This document shows, in pieces, positions 43,541-52,466 of a stretch of 64,000 nucleotides of DNA (position 1 is the first letter of the stretch; each line of letters begins with the position of its first letter). The notes beneath the pieces are model-generated. The model searched no databases, had not been told where the DNA came from, and saw nothing but the letters and a program-made list of their open reading frames with translations. Position numbers and translations under genes: made by a program. The DNA is from JBMYTN01 sp049604415 (GTDB lineage Bacteria; Pseudomonadota; Alphaproteobacteria; Rhodospirillales; Rhodospirillaceae), in the NCBI GenBank assembly GCA_049604415.1, contig JBMYTN010000021.1, positions 1 through 64,000 on the forward strand. The letters are read 5' to 3'.

Positions 43541-43593
43541 CGTCCCGGTCCGCTGGCGCGGACCACGCAAGTGGAAACTAGCGGATCGGGACG
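43541..43593 (+). promoter_or_regulatory. Intercistronic hairpin between nifH and nifD
   Basis: A 14-bp imperfect stem (43541-43554, arm CGTCCCGGTCCGCT, with 43580-43593) without a T-run. Likely an mRNA-end stabiliser or processing site that sets NifH:NifDK ratios; function inferred. Confidence 0.6.
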
Positions 43594-43668
43594 ACGTCCG
43601 ACTGGAGATGTTTCCAACCCTTCCTGAGCCTCTTTGTACGGCTACACAATTTTTCGAGGAGAGAGGGC

Positions 43669-45147
43669 ATGAGCCTCGATACCATCAACAATGCGGAACT
43701 GAGCCAACAGGTCATCGAAGAGGTCCTTGAGGCTCATCCGGACAAAGCTGCGAAAAAGCGCAAGCGGCACCTGGACGTCACCAAGGCCGAACCCGCTGAT
43801 GGCAGCTCCAACTGCAACGTTAAGTCCAACGTTAAGTCCATCCCGGGCATCATGACCGTTCGCGGTTGTGCCTATGCCGGTTCCAAGGGCGTGGTCTGGG
43901 GTCCGATCAAGGACATGGTCCACATTTCCCACGGTCCGGTTGGCTGCGGCCAGTATTCCTGGTCCCAACGTCGCAACTACTACATCGGTAAGACCGGTGT
44001 GGACAGCTTCGTGACCATGCAGTTCACCTCTGACTTCCAGGAAAAAGACATCGTCTTCGGCGGTGACAAGAAGCTGGAAAAGGTCATCGACGAAATCGAC
44101 ACCCTGTTCCCGCTGAACAAGGGCATCTCGATCCAGTCCGAATGCCCGATTGGTCTGATCGGTGACGACATCGAAGCCGTTGCCCGTAAGAAGACCAAAG
44201 ACATCAACAAGCCGATTGTTCCGGTGCGTTGCGAAGGCTTCCGTGGCGTGTCCCAGTCCCTGGGTCACCACATTGCCAACGACGCCATCCGCGATTGGGT
44301 GTTCTCCCGCGAAGAAGGTGAAGACGCTCCGGTCTTTGAAGCCACCGACTATGATGTGAACATCATCGGTGACTACAACATCGGTGGTGACGCCTGGGCG
44401 TCCCGGATCCTGTTGGAAGAAATGGGTCTGCGGGTCATCGCACAATGGTCCGGGGATGCCACCATCTCCGAAATCGAGCGTGCGCCGAAAGCCAAGCTGA
44501 ACCTGATCCACTGCTACCGGTCGATGAACTACATCTGCCGTCACATGGAAGAAAAGTACTCCATCCCCTGGGTTGAGTATAACTTCTTCGGCCCGTCTCA
44601 GATCGAAGCCTCCCTGCGCAAGATTGCCGCGCAGTTCGACGAAACGATCCAAGAGAACGCCGAAAAGGTCATCGCCAAGTATCGTCCGCTGGTCGATGCG
44701 GTGATCGAAAAGTATCAGCCGCGCCTCGAAGGCAAGCGGGTCATGCTCTACGTCGGTGGCCTGCGCCCCCGTCACGTGGTCACGGCCTACGAAGATCTGG
44801 GCATGGAAATCTGCGGCACCGGCTACGAGTTCGCCCACAACGACGATTATCAGCGCACCGGTCACTATGTGAAAGAAGGCACGCTGATCTTTGACGATGT
44901 GTCCGGCTATGAGTTGGAAAAGTTCATCGAAAAGCTGCGCCCCGACCTGGTCGGCTCCGGCATTAAGGAGAAGTACGCAGTCCAGAAGATGGGCGTTCCC
45001 TTCCGCCAGATGCACAGCTGGGACTACTCCGGCCCGTATCACGGCTATGACGGCTTTGCCATCTTCGCCCGTGACATGGACATGGCCATCAATAACCCGG
45101 CCTGGTCCTTGCTGAAGGCTCCTTGGGACAAGGAAGCGGCTGAGTAA
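43669..45147 (+). CDS. nifD: Nitrogenase molybdenum-iron protein alpha chain
   Basis: 492 aa, carries FeMo-co and shares the P-cluster with NifK. P-cluster cysteines in RGCAYAGSKGVVWGPI, GPVGCGQYSW and SECPIGLIGDD; FeMo-co Cys in NLIHCYRSMNYICRHMEEK and the His ligand in FRQMHSWDYSGPYHGYDGFA. GAGGAGAGAGG lies just upstream of the ATG. It is second in nifHDK. Confidence 0.99.
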   Translation: MSLDTINNAELSQQVIEEVLEAHPDKAAKKRKRHLDVTKAEPADGSSNCNVKSNVKSIPGIMTVRGCAYAGSKGVVWGPIKDMVHISHGPVGCGQYSWSQRRNYYIGKTGVDSFVTMQFTSDFQEKDIVFGGDKKLEKVIDEIDTLFPLNKGISIQSECPIGLIGDDIEAVARKKTKDINKPIVPVRCEGFRGVSQSLGHHIANDAIRDWVFSREEGEDAPVFEATDYDVNIIGDYNIGGDAWASRILLEEMGLRVIAQWSGDATISEIERAPKAKLNLIHCYRSMNYICRHMEEKYSIPWVEYNFFGPSQIEASLRKIAAQFDETIQENAEKVIAKYRPLVDAVIEKYQPRLEGKRVMLYVGGLRPRHVVTAYEDLGMEICGTGYEFAHNDDYQRTGHYVKEGTLIFDDVSGYELEKFIEKLRPDLVGSGIKEKYAVQKMGVPFRQMHSWDYSGPYHGYDGFAIFARDMDMAINNPAWSLLKAPWDKEAAE

Positions 45148-45175
45148 GCCTGACCTGTCCGATTGCCCTCGGATC

Positions 45176-45211
45176 GCCTCTCCGGTTCCACGCGACCGGC
45201 ACCGGAGAGGC
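45176..45211 (+). promoter_or_regulatory. Hairpin between nifD and nifK
   Basis: An 11-bp perfect stem GCCTCTCCGGT / ACCGGAGAGGC (45176-45186, 45201-45211) with no T-run. Like the nifH-nifD hairpin, it is probably an mRNA stability element rather than a terminator. Confidence 0.55.
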
Positions 45212-45273
45212 TCCCCCGGGGGGTACCAAACGAAACCCTACCGAGACAATCTCGACGACGGGAGATCAGACCA

Positions 45274-46812
45274 ATGCCCCAGAGCGTTGATAAAATTAAA
45301 GACCACCAGCCGCTGTTCCTGGAGCCCGAATATCAGGCTCTGCTGAAAAATAAGCAGGAGCAGTTCGAAAACAACCACTCCGACGAGAAGATCGCCGAAA
45401 TCGGTGAATGGACCAAGTCCTGGGACTACCGGGAAAAGAACCTGGCCCGTGAAGCCCTGGTTGTGAACCCGAACAAGGCCTGCCAGCCGCTCGGCTCGCT
45501 CTACGCCTCCGCCGGTTTTGACGGCACCCTGGGCTATGTCCACGGTTCCCAAGGCTGTGTGGCTTACTTCCGGTCCCACCTGTCCCGCCACTTCAAGGAT
45601 GCGTCCTCCGTGGTGTCCGACAGCATGACCGAAGACGCCGCTGTGTTCGGTGGCATGGCCAACATGCGTGACGGTCTGGCCAACGCCTATGCGCTGTACA
45701 AGCCGAAGATGATTGCGGTTTGCACCTCTTGCATGGCCGAAGTGATCGGCGATGACCTGCAGGCCTTCATCAGCGAAACCAAGAACAAGGACCTTATCCC
45801 GCAGGACTTCCCGGTTCCGTTCGCGCACACCCCGTCCTTCGTCGGCAGCCACATCACCGGCTACGACAACATGATGAAGGGCATCCTGAGCTTGCGTTGG
45901 GAAAATGTTGAAGTGGTGGAAAGCGCCTCCATCAACATCATCCCGGGCTTCGATGGCTACGGCGTGGGCAACATCCGTGAACTGAAGCGGGTTCTGGACC
46001 TGATGGACGTCGAATACACCGTCCTGTCCGACACCTCTGACGTTTACGACACCCCGACCGACGGCGAATTCCGGATGTACGACGGCGGCACCACCGCTGA
46101 AGACACCATCGCCGCCCGTTCCGCCAAGGCCACCTTGTCCTTGCTGGAGCACTGCACCCCGCAAACCATGTCCTTCATCAAGGGCCTGGGCCAAGACGTT
46201 GCCACCTTCAACTACCCGATGGGTGTGAAGGCCACCGACGACTTCCTGATGAAGGTCTCCGAGTTTACCGGCAAGTCCATTCCGGAAACCCTGACCAAGG
46301 AACGCGGTCGTCTGATCGACGCCATGGCTGACAGCATGTCCTGGCTGCATGGTAAGAAGTTCGCCGTCTACGGCGATCCGGACTTCTGCCTGGGCATGGT
46401 CTCCTTCCTGCTGGAGCTGGGTGCAGAACCGACCCACGTGCTGTGCACCAACGCCAAGAAGCCCTGGGCCAAGAAGGTCCAAGCTCTGCTGGACGCCAGC
46501 CCGTTTGGTGAAGGCTGCCAGGTCTGGGTTGGCAAGGATCTGTGGCACATGCGCTCCCTGCTGGCCACCGAGCCCGCCGACTTCGTCATCGGCAACAGCT
46601 ACGGCAAGTATCTGGAGCGGGATCTGGGCGTGCCCTTGATCCGGTTGACCTTCCCGATCTTCGATCGTCACCATCACCACCGCTTCCCGACCATGTTCTA
46701 TCAGGGCAGCATTCGGGTGCTGACCACGATCCTGGACGAGGTCTTCGATCACCTGGATGACGACACCAATGTCGCCGGGGAAACCGATTACAGCTTCGAC
46801 CTGACCCGCTAA
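45274..46812 (+). CDS. nifK: Nitrogenase molybdenum-iron protein beta chain
   Basis: 512 aa, partner of NifD in the alpha2-beta2 dinitrogenase. P-cluster cysteines in NPNKACQPLGSLYASAGFDG, HGSQGCVAYFRSHLSRHFKD and CTSCMAEVIGDDLQAF. The ATG at 45274 (MPQSVDKIKDHQPLF) has GGGAGA 9 nt upstream; the open frame to 45163 is not family sequence. A terminator-like hairpin lies 92 bases after the stop, so the nifHDK transcript may end here. Confidence 0.99.
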   Translation: MPQSVDKIKDHQPLFLEPEYQALLKNKQEQFENNHSDEKIAEIGEWTKSWDYREKNLAREALVVNPNKACQPLGSLYASAGFDGTLGYVHGSQGCVAYFRSHLSRHFKDASSVVSDSMTEDAAVFGGMANMRDGLANAYALYKPKMIAVCTSCMAEVIGDDLQAFISETKNKDLIPQDFPVPFAHTPSFVGSHITGYDNMMKGILSLRWENVEVVESASINIIPGFDGYGVGNIRELKRVLDLMDVEYTVLSDTSDVYDTPTDGEFRMYDGGTTAEDTIAARSAKATLSLLEHCTPQTMSFIKGLGQDVATFNYPMGVKATDDFLMKVSEFTGKSIPETLTKERGRLIDAMADSMSWLHGKKFAVYGDPDFCLGMVSFLLELGAEPTHVLCTNAKKPWAKKVQALLDASPFGEGCQVWVGKDLWHMRSLLATEPADFVIGNSYGKYLERDLGVPLIRLTFPIFDRHHHHRFPTMFYQGSIRVLTTILDEVFDHLDDDTNVAGETDYSFDLTR

Positions 46813-46904
46813 GGGACCGGTCGGGCCGGGCAGAGGGGTGCCGTAACACCCCTCCGTCTGGCACCCATACCGCCAGCCCGGGCAACCGGGTTCGGTACAG
46901 GCAG

Positions 46905-46942
46905 TCCGCTTGGGGGCCCCACCTCCCCAAGCGGATTGTTTG
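46905..46942 (+). terminator. Terminator after nifK
   Basis: An 11-bp perfect stem TCCGCTTGGGG / CCCCAAGCGGA (46905-46915, 46925-46935) followed by TTGTTTGTGTTT. An additional smaller hairpin AGGGGTG / CACCCCT lies at about 46845-46860. Confidence 0.7.
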
Positions 46943-47091
46943 TGTTTGGGGCCTAAGAACGACACCCGAACCAAATCTCTTAATCTGCTACTCAGTTCTG
47001 TTGGTTGGTCGCACCCTATGATAGGTGTGTGCACATGCGCGGCCCCACTCTTTGGTTCATGGCCGCGTTTCTGATGGATCGGAGTTCCCCA

Positions 47092-48036
47092 ATGTCTTTG
47101 CTCAGCCCTAAGGGGCAAGCACTGGTCACCGACGTGGCCGCCCGGCACGGCTTTAGCCCGGATGCCATTCTCCATGTTCTGATTGCCCTGGGGCAGGGCG
47201 GGGGAAGCCAGGCCCAGTTCAACCATCCGGAACTCGGCGGCATGGGCCAATGGTCCCTGGGTGGCATGACTATGATCGGGGATATGTTCAACAACGCCCT
47301 GAAGGCCCGCGTTGATGGCCTTTGCGCCGATCTGTCCAACGCCATGGCTGGGACCCAAGTCTTTCAGCCCACACCTGCGCCAGCACCAGCCTCCACACCG
47401 GCATCGTCTTCCCAGAGCCAAAGTCAGTCCTCCGGCGGCGGTGCGATGGGCAGCAGCTTGTTTGTCTCCGGCTCTGGGTTTGGCAGCTGGTGGCCGCAGG
47501 AGCTTGGCCAACCCAGCGCCACCGGGGCGCAAAACAACATGCATTATGCCTATTTCCCGGCAACCGCGCGTTTGGCAATCCAAATCAATGGCCAGGTCAG
47601 CGTCTATGACACCGGGCCGCACCAAATCGGCGGCTTTGGCCAGCAGCAAAGCGGTGATCAATCCCTGACCTTTACCAGCCAGCTCGGCCTGGTCCGGGTC
47701 GCCGATTTGCCGGTCGTGTCTCTGGAGGCAGATCAACCCTCGCCGGAGCCGAGCACCGAACCTGTTATCGAGCCAGTCCCTGAGGCGACAACCGCGCCAG
47801 AGCCAGAGCCAGAGCCAGAGCCAGTGCAGCCGCCGGCCCAACCGGAACAGCCGGTCCCGGCCCCCGTACAACAAGTCCCTCCTCAACAGGCGGCTCCCAC
47901 CCCCGCTGCGGCGCTGGGCAGTGATGCGGATGCCATTTTCGACAGCCTGGAAAAGCTCGCCTCTCTGCGCGACCGAGGCATCCTGACCGAAGACGAGTTT
48001 ACGGCGAAGAAGGCGGATCTGCTGGCCCGCCTGTAA
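47092..48036 (+). CDS. SHOCT-domain protein encoded between nifK and nifE
   Basis: 314 aa, function unknown. Residues 1-95 form a helical region (LLSPKGQALVTDVAARHGFS, MGQWSLGGMTMIGDMFNNAL). A Ser/Pro-rich linker follows, then a beta-type middle (MHYAYFPATARLAIQINGQV), then a Pro/Glu stretch with a six-base tandem repeat (PEPEPEPEP) and a C-terminal SHOCT motif (FDSLEKLASLRDRGILTEDE followed by FTAKKADLLARL). SHOCT helices are often oligomerisation or C-terminal tails. The ATG at 47092 has GGAG upstream. It has no visible sigma-54 promoter of its own. Its place in a nif cluster is unusual. Confidence 0.8.
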   Translation: MSLLSPKGQALVTDVAARHGFSPDAILHVLIALGQGGGSQAQFNHPELGGMGQWSLGGMTMIGDMFNNALKARVDGLCADLSNAMAGTQVFQPTPAPAPASTPASSSQSQSQSSGGGAMGSSLFVSGSGFGSWWPQELGQPSATGAQNNMHYAYFPATARLAIQINGQVSVYDTGPHQIGGFGQQQSGDQSLTFTSQLGLVRVADLPVVSLEADQPSPEPSTEPVIEPVPEATTAPEPEPEPEPVQPPAQPEQPVPAPVQQVPPQQAAPTPAAALGSDADAIFDSLEKLASLRDRGILTEDEFTAKKADLLARL

Positions 48037-48092
48037 GCCATCCCATCTTTGTCGGTCCTTGATGTGGTGCGATCAGACGGGGTCTTGACCTC

Positions 48093-48108
48093 TGTCGCAA
48101 AGCCGACA
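48093..48108 (+). promoter_or_regulatory. NifA upstream activator site for nifE
   Basis: TGT-N10-ACA (TGTCGCAAAGCCGACA), 81 bases ahead of the nifE sigma-54 promoter. Confidence 0.82.
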
Positions 48109-48189
48109 AAGCCCGACAATCTCCTCGGGCGGTCCAAAACCAATTGTCGGACCCAATGTTAGAAAGCTGAAAACACACATAAAAAAAAT

Positions 48190-48205
48190 TGGCATTGGAA
48201 TTGCT
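48190..48205 (+). promoter_or_regulatory. Sigma-54 promoter of nifE
   Basis: TGGCATTGGAATTGCT keeps the invariant GG and GC with RpoN spacing (TGGCA-N6-TTGCT). It is 42 bases before the nifE start and preceded by an A-rich tract. So nifENX and followers form a NifA regulon unit separate from nifHDK. Confidence 0.88.
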
Positions 48206-48247
48206 TGAAGGCTCCCGTCGATCCCCCACCGACCCAGGAGAGCCGGA

Positions 48248-49723
48248 ATGAACAAGCAAAAGCTTCAAGAGGTGTTCAACGAACCCGGCTGCGAGAAGAA
48301 CCGTTCGAAGTCGGACGCTGATCGCAAAAAGGGTTGCACCGTGAAGGGCCTGACCCCAGGGTCAGCCGCCGGTGGTTGCGCCTTCGACGGCGCCAAAATT
48401 GCCATGCAGCCGATCACCGATGTGGTCCATCTGGTCCATGGCCCGATTGCCTGCGAAGGCAATTCCTGGGACACCCGGAACACTGCCTCGACCGGCCCGA
48501 CCATCTATCGCTGGGGCTTCACCACGGATATGGGCGAGCTTGACGTCATTCATGGCGGCGAGAAAAAGCTCTACCGGGCGATCAAGGAAGCCATCAGCCG
48601 CTATGACCCGCCCGCCGTTTTTGTCTATCAGACCTGTGTCCCGTCGCTGATCGGCGATGACATCGACACCGTCTGCAAGGTGGCAACCGAAAAGCTTGGC
48701 GTGCCGGTGATCCCGATCAACGCCCCGGGCTTTGTCGGTTCCAAGAATCTCGGCAACAAGCTGGGTGGCGAGGCGCTGCTGGATCACGTCATCGGCACCC
48801 ATGAGCCTGACGATGTCAGCCCCTTGGACATCAACATCCTGGGCGAATACAACATCAATGGCGAGCTCTACCAGATCGTGCCCCTGCTTTCGAAGCTGGG
48901 CATCCGGGTCCGGGCTTGCATCACCGGCGATGCCCGCTATCAGGACGTGGCCGCCGCCCACACCGCCAAAGTCAACATGATGGTATGCTCCCAGGCGCTG
49001 ATCAACATCGCCCGGAAGATGAACGAGCGCTGGGGCCAGCCCTATTTCGAAGGTTCCTTCTACGGCATCGCCGACACCTCCCATGCCCTGCGCGAAATCG
49101 CCCGGCTGCTGGTGGAAACCGGGGCCGATGCCAGCCTGATTGAGCGCACCGAAGCCCTGATCGCCGAGGAAGAGGCCAAGGCCTGGGCCGCCATGGAGGT
49201 CTATAAGCCGCGCCTGACCGGCAAGAAGGTGCTGCTCTATACCGGCGGTGTGAAATCCTGGTCCGTGGTCAATGCGCTGCTGGAAATGGGCATGGATGTG
49301 GTCGGCACCTCGGTACGGAAATCCACCGAGGGCGACAAGGAACGCGCCCAGCAGGCCCTGCAGAAAACCCGGGGCAAGGTGGGCGAGCTGTTTGGTGGCA
49401 TCACCGCGCCGAAAATGTACGACATGTTCATCAAGGGCGAGGCCGACATCATGCTGTCGGGCGGTCGCTCCCAGTTCACGGCCCTGAAGGCCCGGACTGC
49501 CTGGATGGACATCAACCAGGAACGCCACCACGCCTACATGGGCTATTCCGGCATGGTCACCCTGGTCCGGGAAATGGACCGCGAGATCAACAATCCGGTC
49601 TGGGCCGAACTCCACCGTCCCGCGCCCTGGGAAGAGGGCTTTGCCCCGGACTGGAGTGAGATCGGCGGTTCTGACACCCAAGCCAACGTTCAACCCTCTG
49701 CTGCCATTTCGGCCGCAGAATAG
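48248..49723 (+). CDS. nifE: FeMo cofactor scaffold protein NifE
   Basis: 491 aa, NifD paralogue; NifE2N2 receives the NifB-co precursor and matures it to FeMo-co. Cluster cysteines: GGCAFDGAKIAMQPI, GPIACEGNSWDTRNT, YQTCVPSLIGDDIDT. The N-terminus CEKNRSKSDADRKKGCT is typical. GGAG lies 9 nt before the ATG. The stop codon TAG is made by the junction with palindromic element C: the T is native and AG is the first two bases of the element. Confidence 0.98.
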   Translation: MNKQKLQEVFNEPGCEKNRSKSDADRKKGCTVKGLTPGSAAGGCAFDGAKIAMQPITDVVHLVHGPIACEGNSWDTRNTASTGPTIYRWGFTTDMGELDVIHGGEKKLYRAIKEAISRYDPPAVFVYQTCVPSLIGDDIDTVCKVATEKLGVPVIPINAPGFVGSKNLGNKLGGEALLDHVIGTHEPDDVSPLDINILGEYNINGELYQIVPLLSKLGIRVRACITGDARYQDVAAAHTAKVNMMVCSQALINIARKMNERWGQPYFEGSFYGIADTSHALREIARLLVETGADASLIERTEALIAEEEAKAWAAMEVYKPRLTGKKVLLYTGGVKSWSVVNALLEMGMDVVGTSVRKSTEGDKERAQQALQKTRGKVGELFGGITAPKMYDMFIKGEADIMLSGGRSQFTALKARTAWMDINQERHHAYMGYSGMVTLVREMDREINNPVWAELHRPAPWEEGFAPDWSEIGGSDTQANVQPSAAISAAE

Positions 49724-49992
49724 AGCCCATTCAAGGGATTAGGAGCCATTCTGACGTGATGCTTTTGGGTTGGCTTTAGGAGCAAGGACGCAGGACATGC
49801 CAAAGCATATTCAAGGACGAGCGACGACAAGACGGGCCAAAAGCACCCGTCCCGTTCGGGTTTCGACTTGGCGACCGATTGCTGCGTCAGGCCGCTTGCA
49901 CGATGGAACCCCATCGCGCTGTGCGTCCTTTCTGGCACTCGGTGTCGCCAAGACCGAAACAGAATTGGCTCTTAACCCCTTGAATGGGCTCT
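49722..49992 (-). mobile_element. 271-bp palindromic-ended element, copy C, between nifE and nifN
   Basis: Terminal inverted repeats 49722-49753 and 49960-49992 share ends AGAGCCC / GGGCTCT and inner ATTCTG / CAGAAT with copy B, while their middle part differs from copy B yet still pairs within the copy. The core aligns with copy B in the opposite orientation (shared GGGACGGGTGC block on the minus strand). No transposase frame and no target duplication. Removing it would leave nifE ending in TGA and 25 bases between the nifE stop and the nifN ATG. Confidence 0.85.
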
Positions 49993-50018
49993 GACCCCAA
50001 GCACGGAGATCCCCCGAC

Positions 50019-51437
50019 ATGTGCGCGGATATCGTAAGACAACAAAAAAAGGCGCTCTCGGTCAGCCCGATGAAAACCAGCGCTCCGCTTGGCGGGGCCA
50101 TGGCCTTCATGGGCATGCAGGGCAGCCTGCCGCTGTTCCATGGCTCCCAAGGCTGCACCGCCTTCGCACTGGTGATGATGGTGCGCCACTTTAAGGAAGC
50201 CATCCCGCTGCAAACCACGGCCATGAGCGAGGTTTCAACCATCCTCGGCGGCATGGAAAACCTGGAACAGGCCCTGGTCAATATCCGCAACCGGGCTCAC
50301 CCGAAGATCATCGGCGTCTTGACCACCGGTCTGACGGAAACCCGGGGCGAGGACTTCCATGGCGATCTGCGCATGATCCGGGCGCGCAACCCCGATCTGG
50401 ATGACACCGCCGTGGTCATCGTCTCCACCCCCGACTTTTCCGGCGGTCTGGAAGACGGTTGGGCCAAGGCCGTTGGCGCCATGATCGACAGCTTGGTGCC
50501 TGAAGCCGCCGAAGCCCCGGCCTATGACGGTCCGGCCTTCCTGAACATCCTCGCCGGGGCGCATCTGACCCCGGGCGATGTGGACGAGGTCCGCGAGATC
50601 GTCGAGGCCTTCGGGCTCGAAGCGGTGATCCTGCCCGACCTGTCCAGCTCCCTGGATGGCCATGTGCCCGAAGATTACATCGCCACCTCCTTGGGCGGCA
50701 CCACCCTGGACGAGGTCGCCCGCATGGGCTCCGCCGTCGGCACCATTTCCATTGGCCGCCATATGGATCTCTGTGCCGAAAAGCTGGCGACCAAAACCGG
50801 CCAACGGGTGATCAAGCTTGACCGGCTGCTGGGCCTCAAGGCCTCCGATGCCTTTGTCGCCGCCTTGTCGCAACTGTCTGGCCGCCCGGTGCCCGCCAAG
50901 CTGCGCCGTCGCCGCGCCCAACTGCTCGATGCCATGCTCGATGGCCATTTCGCCTTCCAGGACAGCGCCGTGGCGCTGGCGGGCGATCCGGAAACCGTCC
51001 GCGCCTATGGCCTGTTTTGCGCCGAGATGGGGGCCGAGCTGGCCTCCGTTGTGGTCAGCACCGAGACCGAGCATCTCAAAGACCTGCCTTGCGCCACTGT
51101 GGTCGTCGGCGACCACGAAGACTCCTTGCGCCGCTTGGAAAAGGCCGAGGTCCATGTCGACCTGATGATCGCCAATGCCAATGCCCGGCAAACCGCTGAG
51201 CGCATGGGCGTGCCGCTTTATCGCGCCGGCTTCCCGATCTTTGATCGCATCGGGGCCGCCCACCAGGTGACTGCGGGCTATCGCGGCACCCGAGATTTCA
51301 TCTTTTCCTTGGGCAACGCGTTTTTCGATGCCCATGACGCCCATGCGGTGCCTGCCGGTCCCGGCTATCCGGGCGGAGGGCATCACAGTGTTTATCCGGC
51401 GGAGGACACTCCGTCTTTCCCCCAACACAAGCATTAA
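50019..51437 (+). CDS. nifN: FeMo cofactor scaffold protein NifN
   Basis: 472 aa, NifK paralogue and partner of NifE in cofactor maturation. Typical features: RQQKKALSVSPMKTSAPLGG, LFHGSQGCTAFALVMMVRHF and the C-terminal GVPLYRAGFPIFDRIG block. The start has CGGAGATC upstream, just outside the palindromic element. It is followed after 17 nt by nifX. Because the element precedes it, its expression depends on read-through from nifE unless the element has promoter activity. Confidence 0.97.
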   Translation: MCADIVRQQKKALSVSPMKTSAPLGGAMAFMGMQGSLPLFHGSQGCTAFALVMMVRHFKEAIPLQTTAMSEVSTILGGMENLEQALVNIRNRAHPKIIGVLTTGLTETRGEDFHGDLRMIRARNPDLDDTAVVIVSTPDFSGGLEDGWAKAVGAMIDSLVPEAAEAPAYDGPAFLNILAGAHLTPGDVDEVREIVEAFGLEAVILPDLSSSLDGHVPEDYIATSLGGTTLDEVARMGSAVGTISIGRHMDLCAEKLATKTGQRVIKLDRLLGLKASDAFVAALSQLSGRPVPAKLRRRRAQLLDAMLDGHFAFQDSAVALAGDPETVRAYGLFCAEMGAELASVVVSTETEHLKDLPCATVVVGDHEDSLRRLEKAEVHVDLMIANANARQTAERMGVPLYRAGFPIFDRIGAAHQVTAGYRGTRDFIFSLGNAFFDAHDAHAVPAGPGYPGGGHHSVYPAEDTPSFPQHKH

Positions 51438-51454
51438 CGAGGAGGAGTGGGGTC

Positions 51455-51988
51455 ATGACCGCACGCAGGCTGCGTTTGGTAGACGATGAATACGGACTGG
51501 ACCGCACCCCCGTGGAAGGAGGACGCATGAAGGTTGCCCTGGCCACCAATGACATGAAGACCGTCAATGGACATTTCAACGGCGCCAAAAACATGGCCGT
51601 CTATGAAGTCGGGCGTGATGGCTACGAATTCATCGAAGTGATCCAGTTTGACGATTTGTCCAAACAGGACGGCAAGCACACCGAGGACGGCGAAGACCGA
51701 TTGAACAACAAGGTCAAGGCCCTGACCGGCGTGGCCCTGCTGTTCGTCAAAGCCATTGGCGGCCCAGCGGCTGCCAAGGTGGTGCGCAATGACATCCACC
51801 CGATCAAGCTGCCCACCGACGAGCCGATGACCTCGGTTCTCGACCGGGTTCAGACCATGCTGAACGGCAACCCGCCGCCATGGTTGCGCAAGATCATGCT
51901 GCGCGACGAGAAGGTCGCCGCAGCCGCCGGGGGCGCCCATGCGTTCCTCGACGATGATGAAGACGATTACGAAGAGGAGTCCGCGTAA
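51455..51988 (+). CDS. nifX: FeMo-co precursor carrier NifX
   Basis: 177 aa. Small NifX/NafY-fold protein that binds NifB-co and the VK-cluster, buffering cofactor traffic to NifEN. The core starts MKVALATNDMKTVNGHFNGA; before it is a 24-residue extension (TARRLRLVDDEYGLDR) as in alphaproteobacterial NifX. It ends in an acidic tail (LDDDEDDYEEESA). GAGGAGG precedes the ATG. The next gene starts one base after its stop. Confidence 0.96.
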   Translation: MTARRLRLVDDEYGLDRTPVEGGRMKVALATNDMKTVNGHFNGAKNMAVYEVGRDGYEFIEVIQFDDLSKQDGKHTEDGEDRLNNKVKALTGVALLFVKAIGGPAAAKVVRNDIHPIKLPTDEPMTSVLDRVQTMLNGNPPPWLRKIMLRDEKVAAAAGGAHAFLDDDEDDYEEESA

Positions 51989-51989
51989 A

Positions 51990-52466
51990 ATGAGCGATAC
52001 CGCCGTTCTGGAGGCCGAAGCGCCTGCCGACATGCCCGACAGCCCGTTCCTGAAGCAGCTGCTGCTGCAGATCCGGGCCCATGACACTTATGGCGCCTGG
52101 GAAGGCAAGTCCGACGCCGAGGTCCTCGGTCCGTTCATCGTGACCAAGGCCATGCGCAAGGAAATCCCGATCATCGGCGATCCGGATCCCGACGTGCTCT
52201 GGCGGGTCGAGATGTATTACGCCGCTGTCGGCCTGACCATCGAGAAGGTCACCGGCAAGATCGCCTCGCCGATGATGAAAATGTCCCATGAAGGCTTCGG
52301 CAAAATCATGCTGACCACCGGGCGTCTGGTCGTTCTGCAGGCCTTCCTGCGTGACATCCACCGCTTCGGCTTCCTGGACATCGAAACCTTGGCGTCCAAA
52401 GGCCAAAAGCTGGTCGATGAAGGCGTGGAGTGCATCGAGCGCTTCCCGGACGCCGCCGCCGCCTAG
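51990..52466 (+). CDS. NifX-associated nitrogen fixation protein (DUF269)
   Basis: 158 aa, DUF269 family, almost always next to nifX. Recognised by SPFLKQLLLQIRAHDTYGAW, FIVTKAMRKEIPIIGDPDPD and MMKMSHEGFGKIMLTTGRLV. The start codon ATG at 51990 follows the nifX stop immediately (GAAGAGGAG upstream inside nifX), so translation is coupled. The exact function is not established; a role in nitrogenase maturation is inferred from conserved context. Confidence 0.95.
   Translation: MSDTAVLEAEAPADMPDSPFLKQLLLQIRAHDTYGAWEGKSDAEVLGPFIVTKAMRKEIPIIGDPDPDVLWRVEMYYAAVGLTIEKVTGKIASPMMKMSHEGFGKIMLTTGRLVVLQAFLRDIHRFGFLDIETLASKGQKLVDEGVECIERFPDAAAA

Noticed and set aside
45238..47886. 882-codon open frame on the minus strand
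   Set aside because: Antisense to nifK and the SHOCT gene; no domain features.
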